Shown here piece by piece: positions 1 to 13,106 of a stretch of 64,000 nt of DNA. The stretch lies in NCBI RefSeq assembly GCF_947623445.1, contig NC_135248.1, positions 4,464,977-4,528,976 on the forward strand, written 5' to 3'. A program made the translations under genes and the position numbers. Within the stretch, counting starts at the first letter, position 1; the number at the start of each line of letters is the position of its first letter. The stretch is from Clavelina lepadiformis (Eukaryota > Chordata > Ascidiacea > Aplousobranchia > Clavelinidae). The notes beneath the pieces are model-generated. The model was given only the letters and a program-made list of their open reading frames with translations, made no database searches and had not been told where the DNA came from.

Positions 1-3000
1 TGTACACCATCACTTGATATAGTGTTCTGATACGCCACTCGGGTTGTACCAATCAGAGGTCTAGTGTTTCCACCTTGACACTGTAGTTTTCCACATTTTG
101 CATTTCTACAAATTTTTACGCACATTTTTTTACAAGGCACACAGAAATTTTTTTAACTCAATTCGTTAAATTTAACATCATCACCAAAAGATATTGTTCT
201 GATGAGGATTTATCATTTTGTTTTTACTTACTTTGTTTTACCTAATCTTTATTATATAAATAACAAAGAATGCACACTGCACAACAGCAATTTTTTACTC
301 AGTGTTATTAATTAATTATTATCATTTATTAACAAAATAAATATTTCTAAAGAAGGTTGTAACATTCCGTTAAAACAAGTTTTAGATTAAAAATTACTCA
401 GTTGTGCATTTAATGAAGTTTCCAGCACCATCAAGACCACAGTTACCATTGTCATTTCCTAGCTTATTAACTAGAGTATAGCACTTGTCAACACCATTGG
501 AACTTCCTAAAAAACAAAGTTGTATAACTTTCAATGAACTCCCGAAGTAGAAGATTGTGTTTAGGCAAAAACATTACCTTCACCCCAGGTAACTTCACAT
601 TGCATGTCGTGCGTAAGACAAACACCTTCATAGCATGCAGCTGTTCCCCCAAGACAAGGCGTTCCATCTTCTGCATACATATTTCCAGGGCACTGAACAG
701 AAAATAGTTACAGTTGGTAGGCTGTTGTTGTTGTTGTTGTTAAAAAGTGGGATGACTTCTTACTACTATGGTCTATGGCAGGGGTCGGGAACCTTTTTGG
801 CTAAGGGAGCCATGAAAATCACATATTTTTAATTGTATTTCTGTGAGAGCCATATAATATTTTTCAACACTTAATCCAACTAACGTGTGCATTTTTAAGC
901 AAAACCAACAATTTTAGACAACGGTAAATGTCTGAAATTACTCTTTAATAACATGCTTCTTACTGCTAATGCGTTATGGAAAATTACAGAAAAGGTTTTA
1001 TTCGTAACAATCGTGCTGAGAAATGCCATATTAGAATTATTTGCGAGCCAGATGTCATCATGAAAAGAGCCACATCTGGCTCGCGAGCCATACGTTCCCG
1101 ACCTCTGGTCTATGGCTACACATGTCAGCATCTTTGCCGTATAATGCTGTGCAATTCTAGCAGGGTGGTATAAGTCAGTTTGTGCTTGCATAGGAAGTTG
1201 ATAGTACGAGTCAATGCTCTTTCAAGCAAATACCATCATCATGATCAAGTGCAATTTATACATATTTTGTATGGACGCACATTATACAGAACATCACATG
1301 TTATTTTCACACCTACATTTGGAGAATTTCCTGTGCAGTATTCAGGAAGCTCGCAAGTATTGCCACTGATACTTCTACATTCTGTTCCAGCTCTTGTATA
1401 TTGACAATTATCACAACAAGTACCGGTATCACAGATTGCCCCAGGTAGAAGCATACATGAAGTAGCATTGCAACATCGGCTGAAAATGGAAGATGGTAAA
1501 CCAGTGTAATAAAACCATGATTTATATCAAAAACGCTATGCAACTGAAGTTTCAGTGTATAACATGTTTCATATAAACGAATGACTCCTTGCAACTGTAA
1601 CCGGTGCTTACTGAGCAGCATGTGCTGACAAATACTTTATTTTGATGTTAAAATTTTATAGTTTTTATGTGATACATCAATCATATTGATATTCTAAACA
1701 TGCTAACTGTCTAAATAAATTGAGTTTTGTACAACTGCACATACACACACAGGATATAAAATACCTTTCACATTGTTCAGGTGGTCCACAGTCGCATTGT
1801 TCACCAGTTTCAACTATGTCGTTGCCACATTTTGGTCCACCATATATTTTGTCAGGTTCCGGTACATTGACAAGACAATTCTGTCCACCAAACTTTCGAT
1901 TGTCTTCAAGATAGCTTTTACTGCATGAAGACCAATCTCTCGTGGGTCCAAACCTGATTATTTTGACTTTAGGTTAAAATCAATGTAATGCAATCGTGGC
2001 ACATAGGTTTCCAAATTAGAAAATGTAAAATAAAAATTATTGCATCCATAAAAAGTAATGCAGTAATGTTTACGAGACTATGATACATTAATAGCATGAA
2101 AAATATTAATAATACGATCTGAGTATCTGAGCAAACAAGTAAAATTTCTTCACTATTATTTATGACAGCATCGAACAACCTTCCCTATCAACTTCTAGTT
2201 TATGGGAAACTGATAATGCCTTCAGGCATGTGGCACAGATGTCAAACCAAGGTCAATGAAGAACAAAGCTTACAACAAAACAACTTCTTATTAACAAACA
2301 ATTAGTAAGACATCAGCATAAAATTAATTTCAACGTTAGTTAACTTCAAAATTAAAAGCAAGTATACCATCCAGTGAAACAATCAAAGTCTAATACATGA
2401 ATATATTGCAGGTGTTACAGCTCTTACTTACCCAATATGTTACCACCTATGTTTCATTTATAACAATAATAATTAGAACTACATACCTTATTAGTGATTT
2501 CATCACAGGTGTTAAAACTCTTACTTACCCAATCAGTGATGACATTATGCATTGTGCATCTTGTGGGCACACACAGTCTGTAGTGTCATGCTGCATGCCG
2601 AAATTATGGCCCATTTCATGAGCCATTGTCGCAGCAGCGTAGACAACATCACTGCTTGATTTGCCATGATCCTTTATATGTTGCAAAGTTAACATTACAT
2701 AAATAAATAGCTGTTATGTAAATTATAATTATTGCATAATTAGCTTGTACTTTTATATGCTTTGTTGCAAGTATCGTTTTAAATATAAATTCTGTAATGT
2801 GCATAAGTTGTTAAATTGTCCAACATAAAATTAATTTACAGCAAGTTTTGCTGAAGTTCCCCAGGTTATACTTTACAAGGAAGTAAATTTATCAAAAGAG
2901 AAATAGTTTTGCTTGTAAAAGAACTATAGTGTAATGGGGGCATGTTGTGTTACATTATATATAGAATAAAAATGTCATGATTTTGATTTCAGATAGATGT

Positions 3001-6000
3001 CAGACTAAATGTGTCAATTCTGTCATTAAATTATGAGGAAAAGGAAACAATCAACAAATGACAGACGGAAAATTTAAAAGCATTAAATTATTCTTAAAAC
3101 TGAATGAAGATAATAATTAACCTTAAAACATCATTCCAAACTTTGTGTAATGAATTGAAATATGAGTTTTGATAAACAAACAATATAAAAACATTAAGCA
3201 TTCTTAAGATTGAATGGAAATGGTTGGCCTTAAGATAACATACTGAAGTATGTTAAATGAATTAAAAGGTTACTGGTAACTGTTTAACCCAGTGGTTCTT
3301 AAACTGGGGGGCGCGCCCCCCTTGGGGGGCGTGTAACATTCGTAAGGGGGGCGCGAGAGATGACAAGGTGTATATGAGCTATGTCTAAACATGCTTTCTT
3401 GACTTTCACTATAGGTTATTTTTACTAAAATTTTAAAGTGTGTCACGATGGCAATCGTATTTTTGAAATTTGGATTCCTAAATACGTCAATTGTTACGTC
3501 ATAATATTTGGTGTTTCTCCTCATTGAAGCGTATCGTTTTCGTTTACTCAATCATGCACTCCTAGCTCGACTAACTGTTCTCTTGTCTTCTCTTTTTGCG
3601 GTGACCTGTTTTTTCTCACAACGGGGGGCGGGGTAGCAAGAAAAACTTTTACAAATGTATCACTTGTAGAAATACTTAATTTACTTTAGTTTTACAATTA
3701 TGATGTATACAGGAAGTCAGATGTTTTTGCTACTAAGCTATAAATATCCGATCAGTTTACGACATATAATTTTCGAGTCATTAACGATTGAAAATTTGTG
3801 TGCAGTGTCGACCACACATAATAAAAATACTGGGTCAATTGACCGTGAACAAATTCACCGGCGATAATTGGTCGTGGTCAACTGACCGGCAACAAATTGG
3901 CAACAATAAAAATACTGGGTCAATTGACCGTGAACAAATTCACCGGCGATAATTGGTCGTGGTCAACTGACCGGCAACAAATTGGCCGGCGACACAAATC
4001 AACCGCTACGCATTTTATTTTTATTTTTTACAGAAATTAGCATTGTTGTTTATTCAAATTATATGATTTAAGTGATAATATGATTTGAGGTCAGTTGGTT
4101 CTAGGTAAATTTACGTCACGGTCAGTTGTCCCCCGGTCAGTTGTCCCCGGTCAGTTTGTTCGCGGTCAATTTCCCACGGTTAATTGTCGTGGAACCGTCG
4201 TTTGCAGCGTCATCTTCATGAATATAAAGACAAAACCTAGGAACAAACTTGACTGTGCAGCCGACCTAAGATGTGCATTATCTTCCAAAAAGCCTCGAAT
4301 TAATCGTTTGGTTTCCCAAAAACAACTACATCCTTCTCATTAATGAAAGTTAATTGAAAATAAATTGTTGTTTTGTTTAATGCTTTTTTATTTTGCAATG
4401 AGGGGGGCGCGAAATTTTTAGGTACCGTCAAGGGGGGCGTGTGCCAAAAAGTTTAAGAACCCCTGGTTTAACCTATTACCTGGTTAACACCGCCGGAACG
4501 ACTTGTACACATCGTTCCGACCGATGCCATTCCAATAGTGGTTCCATCAAAGTCACGACCATACAACAACTGTGCATTGTCTGTGTATCTCCATGGTGAA
4601 TCCGCTGGTGCATTGGAAAGACGATCATGACGATAAGTTAAGAAGGCATCCAGGACCTGTATTTAATACAGGTAAAGGGACCTGGTAAATTTACTTGAAG
4701 TTATTATTGAAAGGCCTTAAAAGAATTCCGCGATATAATAATTGGGAATGGAGTTTTAACACAGCAGGAGTTTATTGGTGACTTACGAATTGCACATTTA
4801 CATGCAATGGAAACCCGATTTTGTAAATTATTCTCAATTAAAAATTTTGAATAACAATAAGCAACTTAACTGACGAAATGCCTATAAACAACATCAGTTT
4901 TACCACCACTGAATAAAATGCATATACCTTACTCGTACCTTGTATATACAAACAGTATTACTAAGTAGAATATCTCATTTAAAAAAACCTCACCATCAGG
5001 CATAAATTATCTAAGAATGAACTTTCTGCAATCTATTCAATACATATTGTATCCTATTCCTCTACTCCGGAACCCTCATTTATCTGAAACTCACTTATCA
5101 ATAATCTGGGGATTAAATAGTTCAGATTAACAAAATCCCACTCTATGTTAATCATAAACCAGAGCAATTTAAATGGTTCCTTCAGAAAATGATGAGTATG
5201 TATGAGTTTACACTGTAATGGATTGGTTTAGAAGGAGAAAGATATGCTAGGCTTCTTCTAACCTCCCCGGCATCTGTGGAAAGTTCAGCTTGATCAGTGT
5301 GATTCCAAACTTCTATATGTGAGAGAACTATCCGAATTCCCAACTTCTGATAAAAGCCATCGAGATGATTTACAAGATTCTTTACATGGCCATCGAGTTC
5401 AATTCGGTCAGTAAATTTTTTTGCCTGAAATGTCAACAAAGAGCAATCTAAACATGTCTCAGATTAAGAACTTCCCTATAGGTATCAGAATCAAATTGTG
5501 CATTAAAGACAAAAAATGGTAAAATGTTGGAAAAATAAAATCAACTTGAAGGACCAAAAACATACATTTGCATTGTCAACGACAACAAGCATTTCGACAA
5601 ATTTCTTTTCCTCATTTGTCTGCCTTTTGTGTCGAGTTTGTTCATCATAATTGGATTCTATAACGTAACAAACATCATTTATACAAACTAATATATATAT
5701 AATACAAAAATGTTTGTATTGCAACAAGAAATATGTATGTGTTAAGTGTAAAATAATATATACCGAACAAAAGAATTACACATTGCAATTTTAGATATAA
5801 AAAGAATGTAACTCTAAATTTTTAATTGAAAGACTGCTATTTAAAGCATGTTCTTCGATGCATACAGAAATGGAGCTATACAGAGTGCAGATGTATATTA
5901 TTCATAAGAAATACAATTACATGAAAAATACAATATGCAATATATACTTTAGACATATTCTTTAGCCATATCATTACCCATAAAAGACATTTTCTTCAGA

Positions 6001-9000
6001 TCATTAGCAAAGGCAAGAGCATAATCTATCTCATTGTTATTTCCACAAGATATGTTATGCTTTGTTTTTGTATCATCCATGCGATAGACAACATGCTTGT
6101 TATTAATGGCTTGGCCTTTGTTGTTTTTTAGTGGTTCAATCAGTAGAATGTCATCAGGTAAAAGAATGGAACCACTAAAAAGCAATAGTCGGTGAAAAAC
6201 TTCCTTATCTGTACCGGTGGAAGAAACAACTAAAGTACTAGTAAGTGCTACACTGCAGCAAATATGCCAACAAAAATTTGTTTTTTTTAAATTAAATGTT
6301 CAATAAATTTTTGCAATATCAGCATTTATGCCAATTGACTAAGTTCATCATGCCTATATTTGGTGTTATCTGGTCTTGTGACAAACCTGTAGCAACAACC
6401 AGTGGCATACTACAATGAAAGCACTTCTACCATTTCTTGCTCCATACATCATACATGTATATATTAACAAACGTGCCAAACACAATCAAGATCTGGTGAC
6501 AAATTTATGTCAAGTAAAGGTGGATGGTAGGAACTAATAGGTAAGTGGAAAACACGTGCAAATGACGACCAAAGTGACGTAACAATAACCAGAGCGAGCA
6601 AGAAAACTTATGATTAAATAAGATAAACCACAGCAGGAAGTAGCTGAGTCATGGGTAAGTATGTACATGGTAACCAGTAGGTCTTACAGTACGTCATACC
6701 ATTATCATGTTTCAAAATTCAATAAACTGCTGAAAAATTACTCTTTGTTATTTCAGTTTCCCATTAAGCAGTAGATTTTGCAAAACATTGTACTTTGTAT
6801 GAGTGGAGTTAATTACAGTTTTGATACCTATAAGCAAAGTTAATGATGTAGTTATAATGCTACCAGTGTAACTTCAAATTAAAATTCCAAAATTATATAA
6901 GCATAAAAAATTGCTAAAATAATAGAATTGGACATCATAAAGAATACATAAACCAAAAAAAAACAATCAAAGATCACACATGATCAAACATCCCACAAGC
7001 AGACAACCTCTTCTCTCAGCATATGTTTAACAACCAGGCGTTTCACTCAAAGGATGGTTTCGAGTTTTCTTATATGTGAGGACTGACATGCTTCAGAAAA
7101 CACGAAAACAACATTCTTCCATAACAACCTCCTATACTCTATTTAGTCTGTAGTTGGTTTGAATAGATGTTTCAAGGTATTTCTAGTTTAACTGTGTACA
7201 TGTTGGTCAATTGTTAAAGACAAGTGGCCTGAACTGACACATTTTCTAACATGTTCCCCAGCAGCAAAACCCTTACTGATTTTAAAAATAAACTATTAAC
7301 GTTACAATTTTAAAATATCATACAGTTTTGCAAGGAAAATTTATGCTAAAATAGTTGTATACAAATTACTATGCACAAATTTCAACATTACTTTACATAA
7401 GATGACATCATAGTGTACATACGCAAAATTTTGGCAGTAAAGTAACTAGACAACATATCAAAAGGCATTATCTTGTTGCAGTTAAGAACTACAATACCAC
7501 AGTTTTTGACATGACATGAGTTTAAATTTAAACCTTAAAAATAATCTTGATTTGTAACTATCACATGATAATTTTACCTTAATCCATCACAGGTGCTCAT
7601 AAAGACTTGACTGTTGTCAATATTGCGTACATGACCTTGGTAGTAGCAATTATTTCTGTCCTGGAAAAATACATATTCACTATATAAAACCAAATTTACA
7701 ATCTTGTATGTGCTACTATTGCATGTTGTGCAGGAAAATTAACGCAATTAGTAAGGTATTATAGGTAATAAATTTTTGTTATTCGCACAACTCTGAACCT
7801 TTTTTGTAGGTTTATGCATCTGCAATCGTCCATGTTTAGAGTAGCTTGATGTGGTGAAAGAACGTGACAACAACTCTTGATTAATGGATAGATCAAGGAT
7901 GAATTCTTTTCCATCATAGTCAAAAGTAAAGTAAGCATCTTGAAAATGAACTCCAGTTGCCTATTTAGATAGAACATTATACAATAATAGCTACCATAAT
8001 AGTTGTTATACAATGTTAACATTGAAATTTAAGTTACACAGTAAACATCCCCATTAAAGGTGCTCCATTTACACAATTAACTAAACAAATGCAAATACTT
8101 ATAACACATCTTTTCTTGAGGCTTTTCATGTATTTTTGACGACTTTCTGCTTTTATGATCTACAACTGAAAAGTGTTCAAGCAATACACAACAAGATAAT
8201 TAGCGTTTGGTTTTAACTAATGGACTTCTAATGAGAGATGTCAAATACGCAAAAAAATGTTTCTAATAAAATAAACAATATAAGCTTGGTGGCGAGTTAA
8301 AACACCATAAAGGAACATCAACTATCATGAAACATCATCACCTATTAAAGTTTGTATGATGTATGGTTTGTTTGTAACTGACCATTTCAATTCAGTGTCA
8401 TAACACCAAAGCCTTACGCATCACCGTATCACAAAAATTAATTTCCAACAAGCACCTTGGCCACAGAATCAAGGAACAGCGTACTATTTGTCTCTTTAAT
8501 TACATTTATGATGGCCTTAACAAAGATGCTGGCTTTATGAGACTTTATAAGGAATTACTTTTTGATTTTTAATAACATATGCTATGACAGGGGTGGCCAG
8601 ACCTGCTTCATGCTCGAGCCGCATATAACAAATTCCAGTTTTAAAAGAGCCACAACACAAACACAATAAAAAACACGAATTTATTCACTCATATCGAAGT
8701 GTAGCTATTGATAAACATTAGTGCTGCGTGGTGATACTATGAGTCTCCACCTTGGCTATTGGCTTCACCAACTCTTTTTGCAATTATTAGTATAACCGTA
8801 ACCAAGACTTAAAACTAGGTCAACCCTGACGTACAGATTCAATCTGACAGTTTACTTAACTACAGTGTACAAGTTAGCACACTTCTGTACAATAATGTAC
8901 TTTTTGGTGTGTAATTTGATTATTACTAACAATGAGTCCATTGTTAATACGTGTGACAGAACGTATTGTTTCATATTCGGATCAAACAACTCGTCTAGAC

Positions 9001-10482
9001 CGGGAAAATGCATGTTTAATTCAACAATGATAAATTCATTAAAGAGCCGCAATCAAAGGCTCAAAGAGCCGCATGCGGCTCGAGAGCCGCAGTTTGGCCA
9101 CCCCTGTGCTATGACTTAATACCCGATTTCATCTATTTACTAACTGGTTATAATTTGCATCTATCAGTTAATTTTAATTTTATAAGCGTTCTTTACACAC
9201 TCTGTTCCGTCACAAAGTACTTTTCAATTGCTTGGATGTTTAAATGGATGTAGATCTAATGTCACAATTACATATATATATGTATATGTGGTTTATTTAA
9301 TAGTACACTTGATGAAGCAAGCTGATGCTTGTGAAAGACTTGTCAGCTTTGTTCCATAATTTGCAGCTGATCACTGCACAGTACACTAATCAGGTGAATA
9401 TTAACATTCCAGCAATGTAATGCAAAAAGTAGGCCCATAACGTTACAAATAAAATAGCTCATAATATGATATAAACGAAATCAATTAATCAGAACTTAAA
9501 CACTAATGTTAAGCTCTCTCTAGTCATGTACCTATACTTCGAACAATTGAGGCAAAGAAATGCAACTTACAGACCTTGCTTGAAGATATGACCAAGGAAT
9601 GTATCAAACCGAAAAATGTTTGGATTTTAGATTGTGCGCAAATTTGTCACGTAGTTGGTGAATAAAAAATCGATCTCTTTACGATCAATAAAACAATTGA
9701 AAACTTGAATGTTTTGTTATTGATTTCTCACTTCATATTGAATGATTTCAACCCCAATCTGCTTGCAAGATTCAGATTTGTATGTCAAGGTCAATGACAA
9801 AAATGGTTAATAGTCTTGTGCAACATTAAAATGTCTGTTGGATTTATGAATCAATGCAACTCAACTTTAAAGAATTGGATAAGGTATATCATTTGTACAG
9901 CCGACCACCTCAGATATTTTAGGATCAAAGACAATTGGGATTATTTGTATAATTTTTTACAATTAACACTGTAGCTCACACTCCCTATAGAGGAAATGTA
10001 ACACAAGATTATGCATGCAGTTATGCAAACAGAGAATTTGATAAAAAAAAAACTTACATTTTGAATCTCAGTTTTAATTTCTCTTTTTCTGCGGCTGTGA
10101 TCAGCATCTTCAAACTGATTTGGAATAAATATGCGATATTTTTTCAGTGAAGATAACAATGGATATGTACCGGATTCTATAAAAGAAACATTTTAAGGAA
10201 AAGCAACCATACGCAATTAGAAGCCATGCAGTTATAATTCATTCACTGCAACATGCAAAATAAAGTTGTTATATAGCTTACCTACTGGTTCTCGTTACTA
10301 AAATTCAGCTGGTTGGCATTTTAACACAAAACATAAAGGAACCATTACACTTTAACTTAAGATAAATCATACTTACCAGAGAAATATTCCACATTTAATG
10401 GCTCTTTCCACAATTGGGCCAAACTCAAATCAAAATTAAGGCAAAGTAAGTAAAATGAGAAATGGATGAAACAATATTCCAT
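1..10482 (-). CDS. ADAM-family metalloprotease-disintegrin, 5' part (3' end beyond the left edge)
   Basis: Membrane or secreted zinc endopeptidase of the ADAM (metzincin) family. Exons read on the minus strand: 10482-10377, 10176-10058, 7960-7799, 7660-7578, 6174-5978, 5657-5566, 5424-5263, 4656-4480, 2671-2529, 1953-1765, 1479-1317, 692-578, 506-398, 105-<1. All phases close. A 30-nt exon at 9761-9732 also fits and is tentative. Residue numbers omit it. Order: hydrophobic signal peptide from the first Met; prodomain ending in the motif IEPL; a possible cysteine switch C200; furin site RHKR 231-234; catalytic domain with HEMGHNFGMQHD (zinc His 384, 388, 394) and Met-turn CIMSS; disintegrin domain from CGNDIVETGEQCDCG; Cys-rich region beginning CPGNMY and CGKLQCQGG. 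All catalytic residues are present, so the enzyme should be active. The exact vertebrate orthologue cannot be assigned. The three hAT elements in its introns are annotated separately. Confidence 0.93.
779..1107. mobile_element. Non-autonomous hAT element (329 bp)
   Basis: The element starts CAGGGGTCGGGAACC and ends in its near-perfect inverted complement (CGTTCCCGACCTCTG). It is flanked by a perfect 8-bp direct repeat, GTCTATGG, at 771-778 and 1108-1115. The 8-bp duplication and the CAGGGGT-type terminus are hAT hallmarks. No transposase frame is present, so it moved in trans. It lies in the intron between the disintegrin-loop exon (1479-1317) and the next Cys-rich exon (692-578) of the left ADAM gene. 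Confidence 0.9.
3290..4465. mobile_element. Non-autonomous hAT element (about 1.18 kb) with internal tandem repeat
   Basis: The left end reads CAGTGGTTCTTAAACTGGGG. The right end is its inverted complement (AGTTTAAGAACCCCTG). The flanking 8-bp duplication is GTTTAACC at 3282-3289 and 4466-4473. Runs of G/C next to both ends (GGGGGGCGCG) form a longer subterminal inverted repeat. No transposase frame is evident. The right duplication ends only a few bases from the splice donor of the ADAM catalytic exon 4656-4480, so the insertion came very close to disrupting splicing. Confidence 0.88.
3823..3992. repeat. Two tandem copies of an 85-bp unit rich in GGTCAATTGACC palindromes
   Basis: A block beginning AAAAATACTGGGTCAATTG at 3823 recurs at 3908, almost unchanged, giving an 85-bp period. 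Each unit contains GTCAATTGAC and GGTCAACTGACC palindromes. Related motifs (GGTCAGTTGTCC) recur at 4095-4180 inside the same hAT element. This is a satellite-like core within the transposon. Confidence 0.85.
8588..9106. mobile_element. Non-autonomous hAT element (519 bp)
   Basis: The left end is CAGGGGTGGCCAGACC and the right end is GTTTGGCCACCCCTG. A perfect 8-bp duplication, TGCTATGA, lies at 8580-8587 and 9107-9114. Subterminal repeats of GAGCCGCA/TGCGGCTC occur at both ends, as in the 779-1107 element. It sits in the large intron between the ADAM prodomain exons. Confidence 0.92.
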
Positions 10483-11487
10483 TGAAACAATTAAAATTTC
10501 TTAAGTTGACTTTGACAAAACAATTATAAGTAAAACTGTAATTAGCTCAAAACATGACAAGTGTGAAGCAGTACTAAAAAAGTAAATTTCTGAAATCAGG
10601 GCCCTGTCTAGCACAACATAGAGCACTGTTAACATGCCTAGGGACCGGTCTGTATTTCGTGGCAGCTGCACAACCAACGTAAACTTTCCAGCTTGTGAGC
10701 AAAGAGTTTGTTTATGTGTTAAAACTATAACGTTAACCAAGTAAACTTATAAACACGCAAAGTAACTACATACAAGACTATATAAATAATACAAGAAAAC
10801 ACAAACCGAGTATAGTAACCATGTGGCTTTGTTTTCTCGTTATGATACAGTTTAATTTAATGTCTATAACTGATCGTTAGTGAAGATTCCCCCTTCCACA
10901 ATCGGTACATCTATGACGTCTGCCACCATTTTGCACTCCCCTAATCTGATTGGCCAAATTTCAACAAACAACGAGGAAAATTTATCCAGCCCAAAGAAAT
11001 TTTTGATTTTGGGTGTTAGGCTAACATAAAGTTGTAGTTCCTTACAAGTGTCAGCCAAATATGCACTAGAGAAAAATAAAAAAGTGCACATTAGGCTAGC
11101 CGTTCTAGCCTAAACCTGCACACCTAAGATCTCGGCAGAGCTAAAACCTCACCATGAAATATAGACCAGCATAGGGCCAAACATATAATGTATCACTCAA
11201 ACCTCACAAAATGGCAACTTAAATTGTTAAACAGAGCAGTAAAACTAGAGTTATATGCTAGCCAGTCCATTAGTACTCAATGCAAATTCATATAAAACAA
11301 GTTCTCCATCTTGTCCTCATCACCTATTAACACTACGAATATGCCATCTCGGCCAATATCACTTTACTTCAAAAAACCAAACTCAAGTCTTTCTCACACA
11401 GTAGATACTGTTGTTAATGATCTGTATCATAGAGTCCAGCAGGTCCCAGGGTTGACAGAATTATCAAAGTTTGGTCAGTGACAAAAT

Positions 11488-11583
11488 GGGTCTAGTGAAG
11501 AAAAGCACAACCAGATGACGTCACAATTTGAGTAGCTGGGGTCTAGTATGCGTAAGCATTTTGTGGTTGTGCACTTAACCAGG
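11488..11583. mobile_element. Short palindromic MITE (96 bp) with 9-bp TSD, copy 1
   Basis: The copy begins GGGTCTAGTGAAG, followed by GCACAACCAGATG and later an inverted GTGGTTGTGCACTT. It is flanked by a perfect 9-bp repeat, TGACAAAAT, at 11479-11487 and 11584-11592. Its inner sequence (ATGACGTCACAATTTGAG, then TAGCTGGGGTCTAG) matches the reverse complement of the element at 37888-37988. The right terminus is eroded compared with that copy. Confidence 0.82.
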
Positions 11584-11885
11584 TGACAAAATTATGCCAA
11601 CGAATCTCGAATGCTACGATACAACGAAGGTGGCAATAAGATTCGGAAAGACCAACAGCTGGATAATCCAGCCACAGGTAGCATATGGTTAGACTAATTG
11701 TGCTACCACGATTGGCATTTCAAAATACACTCCTGAGTCCACGTACCCAACCACCTAACTCATTCACGAAAGCACAAAACTGTTGAGGTTTACGGTGTTT
11801 GTTTTGTTTTAATTCTGCACGAAGATGTTTGTCACGCTTGGATGGGTCGAACATGCTTTTATTTTGTACAGGCCTGCTGTATTAT

Positions 11886-11922
11886 CAACGATATAAAGAA
11901 CTTTATATTCTTTATATCGTTG
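11886..11922. repeat. Perfect hairpin, 15-bp arms and 7-nt loop
   Basis: The arm CAACGATATAAAGAA is followed by the loop CTTTATA and the exact reverse complement TTCTTTATATCGTTG. It lies about 300 bp upstream of the Penelope-type fragment. Its role is unknown; it may be an end or structural piece of that element. Confidence 0.88.
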
Positions 11923-12226
11923 GTATTATGGGTGCCATCAGGCATGATAATCATCAAATATAAGGCACAACTGGTGAAAAACAGAACTTTATTGTCTGCC
12001 GACATTTATTAACCCTTTCGGATTAACTTTTAATTATCAGGGCATTAAGCATAAAATTAAAATTTGGCGAATATTTATAGAATACCAATTGCTAGGTTAC
12101 AAATTTGCCGCATTACCTAAGAAAAATTTAAGTGTTTAAGCCCTAAGTATTTAGGTATTTCAGCCTGCTGTGAAAATATGTAATTTACTTTTTTCTTCTT
12201 AAAACCGTATACCATCTAACAAAAGA

Positions 12227-12550
12227 CAAGGGACGATTTATGAGATTGCATGCCAAGATTGCAGCTCTACATACATTGGGGAAACCAAACGCTCTCTCAT
12301 AACTAGGATGAAAGAACATAAAGGAGATATCTCAAATATTCCACATGAAAAAACTTGTTTGAGTAGACATGTTTGGAGCATGAACACGCCATTAACCGGA
12401 AGGACGCGCATACTTTCGATTTCGAACAAGATAATTGAAAAGGTAAATTCATTGAATCCTTTTTTATAAACGAACGTGATGAAGTTATTAATGATAAAAA
12501 AGATACCTCGCTTTTCCCAATTTATTCTGAGTTTTTTTGCATATTCATAG
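12227..12550 (+). pseudogene. Decayed Penelope-like GIY-YIG endonuclease fragment
   Basis: Translation gives IYEIACQDCSSTYIGETKRS, followed by a basic segment with TRMKEHKGDI and LSRHVW. This order (IY-x-I-x-C-x-x-C, then YIGET-x-R, then EH) is the pattern of the GIY-YIG endonuclease at the C terminus of Penelope-like retroelements. After NKIIEK the frame must change by one base to continue as KFIESFFINERDEV and SLFPIYSEF, so the copy is broken. No reverse transcriptase is seen upstream, so this is a truncated remnant. Confidence 0.72.
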
Positions 12551-13106
12551 TTAATTTGTAGTATATTTATTGTTTATTATAAATGGCGTTTTATAATATT
12601 TTTATATGCTTTTATTTTAGTTTGTATGCAAGTACACAATATAAGAGAAATGTAAATAAAGGACTGATTTAGAGTTTTTAAAAGTTAGGCTATAGGAAAT
12701 CAATAACTTTTGAACTGAATTTGCAAAGATTTTCCTGCTCGTAATACAGTTTATGTTTTTTATTTGACGTACTTTTTGCTAACGATTGTTTATTATTTTA
12801 CGTTGGTGGTTGCGACGTCACAATTGAAATGTCACTTAAATGTGAATAGGCCTATAGCATAGCAATGATTGCAAACTGTACTTTTGGTTTTATGGTAGGA
12901 ATGTAGGAAATATACTGTATACGTAAATGTTCGCTTTGCGCTTTAGATAAGACAAAACCAAATAACAATTCGAAAGAGGAATGCTTTGCAGTGTTAGAAA
13001 TGTTTTAACTGATAAACTTTTTTGGAGTAAGCACAAAAAGTTGAGGAAGTGATTATTTCACCGAAAGTAGGTCACGCAGGCCTGTTAAAATGCTAATGCT
13101 GTAGAG

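Noticed and set aside
5949..5977. Longer version of the ADAM cysteine-switch exon running to KEY before a GTCTAA donor
   Set aside because: The GTAATG donor at 5977 gives the phase needed by the next exon (ESNYDEQTRHKR); the GTCTAA site is weak and out of phase.
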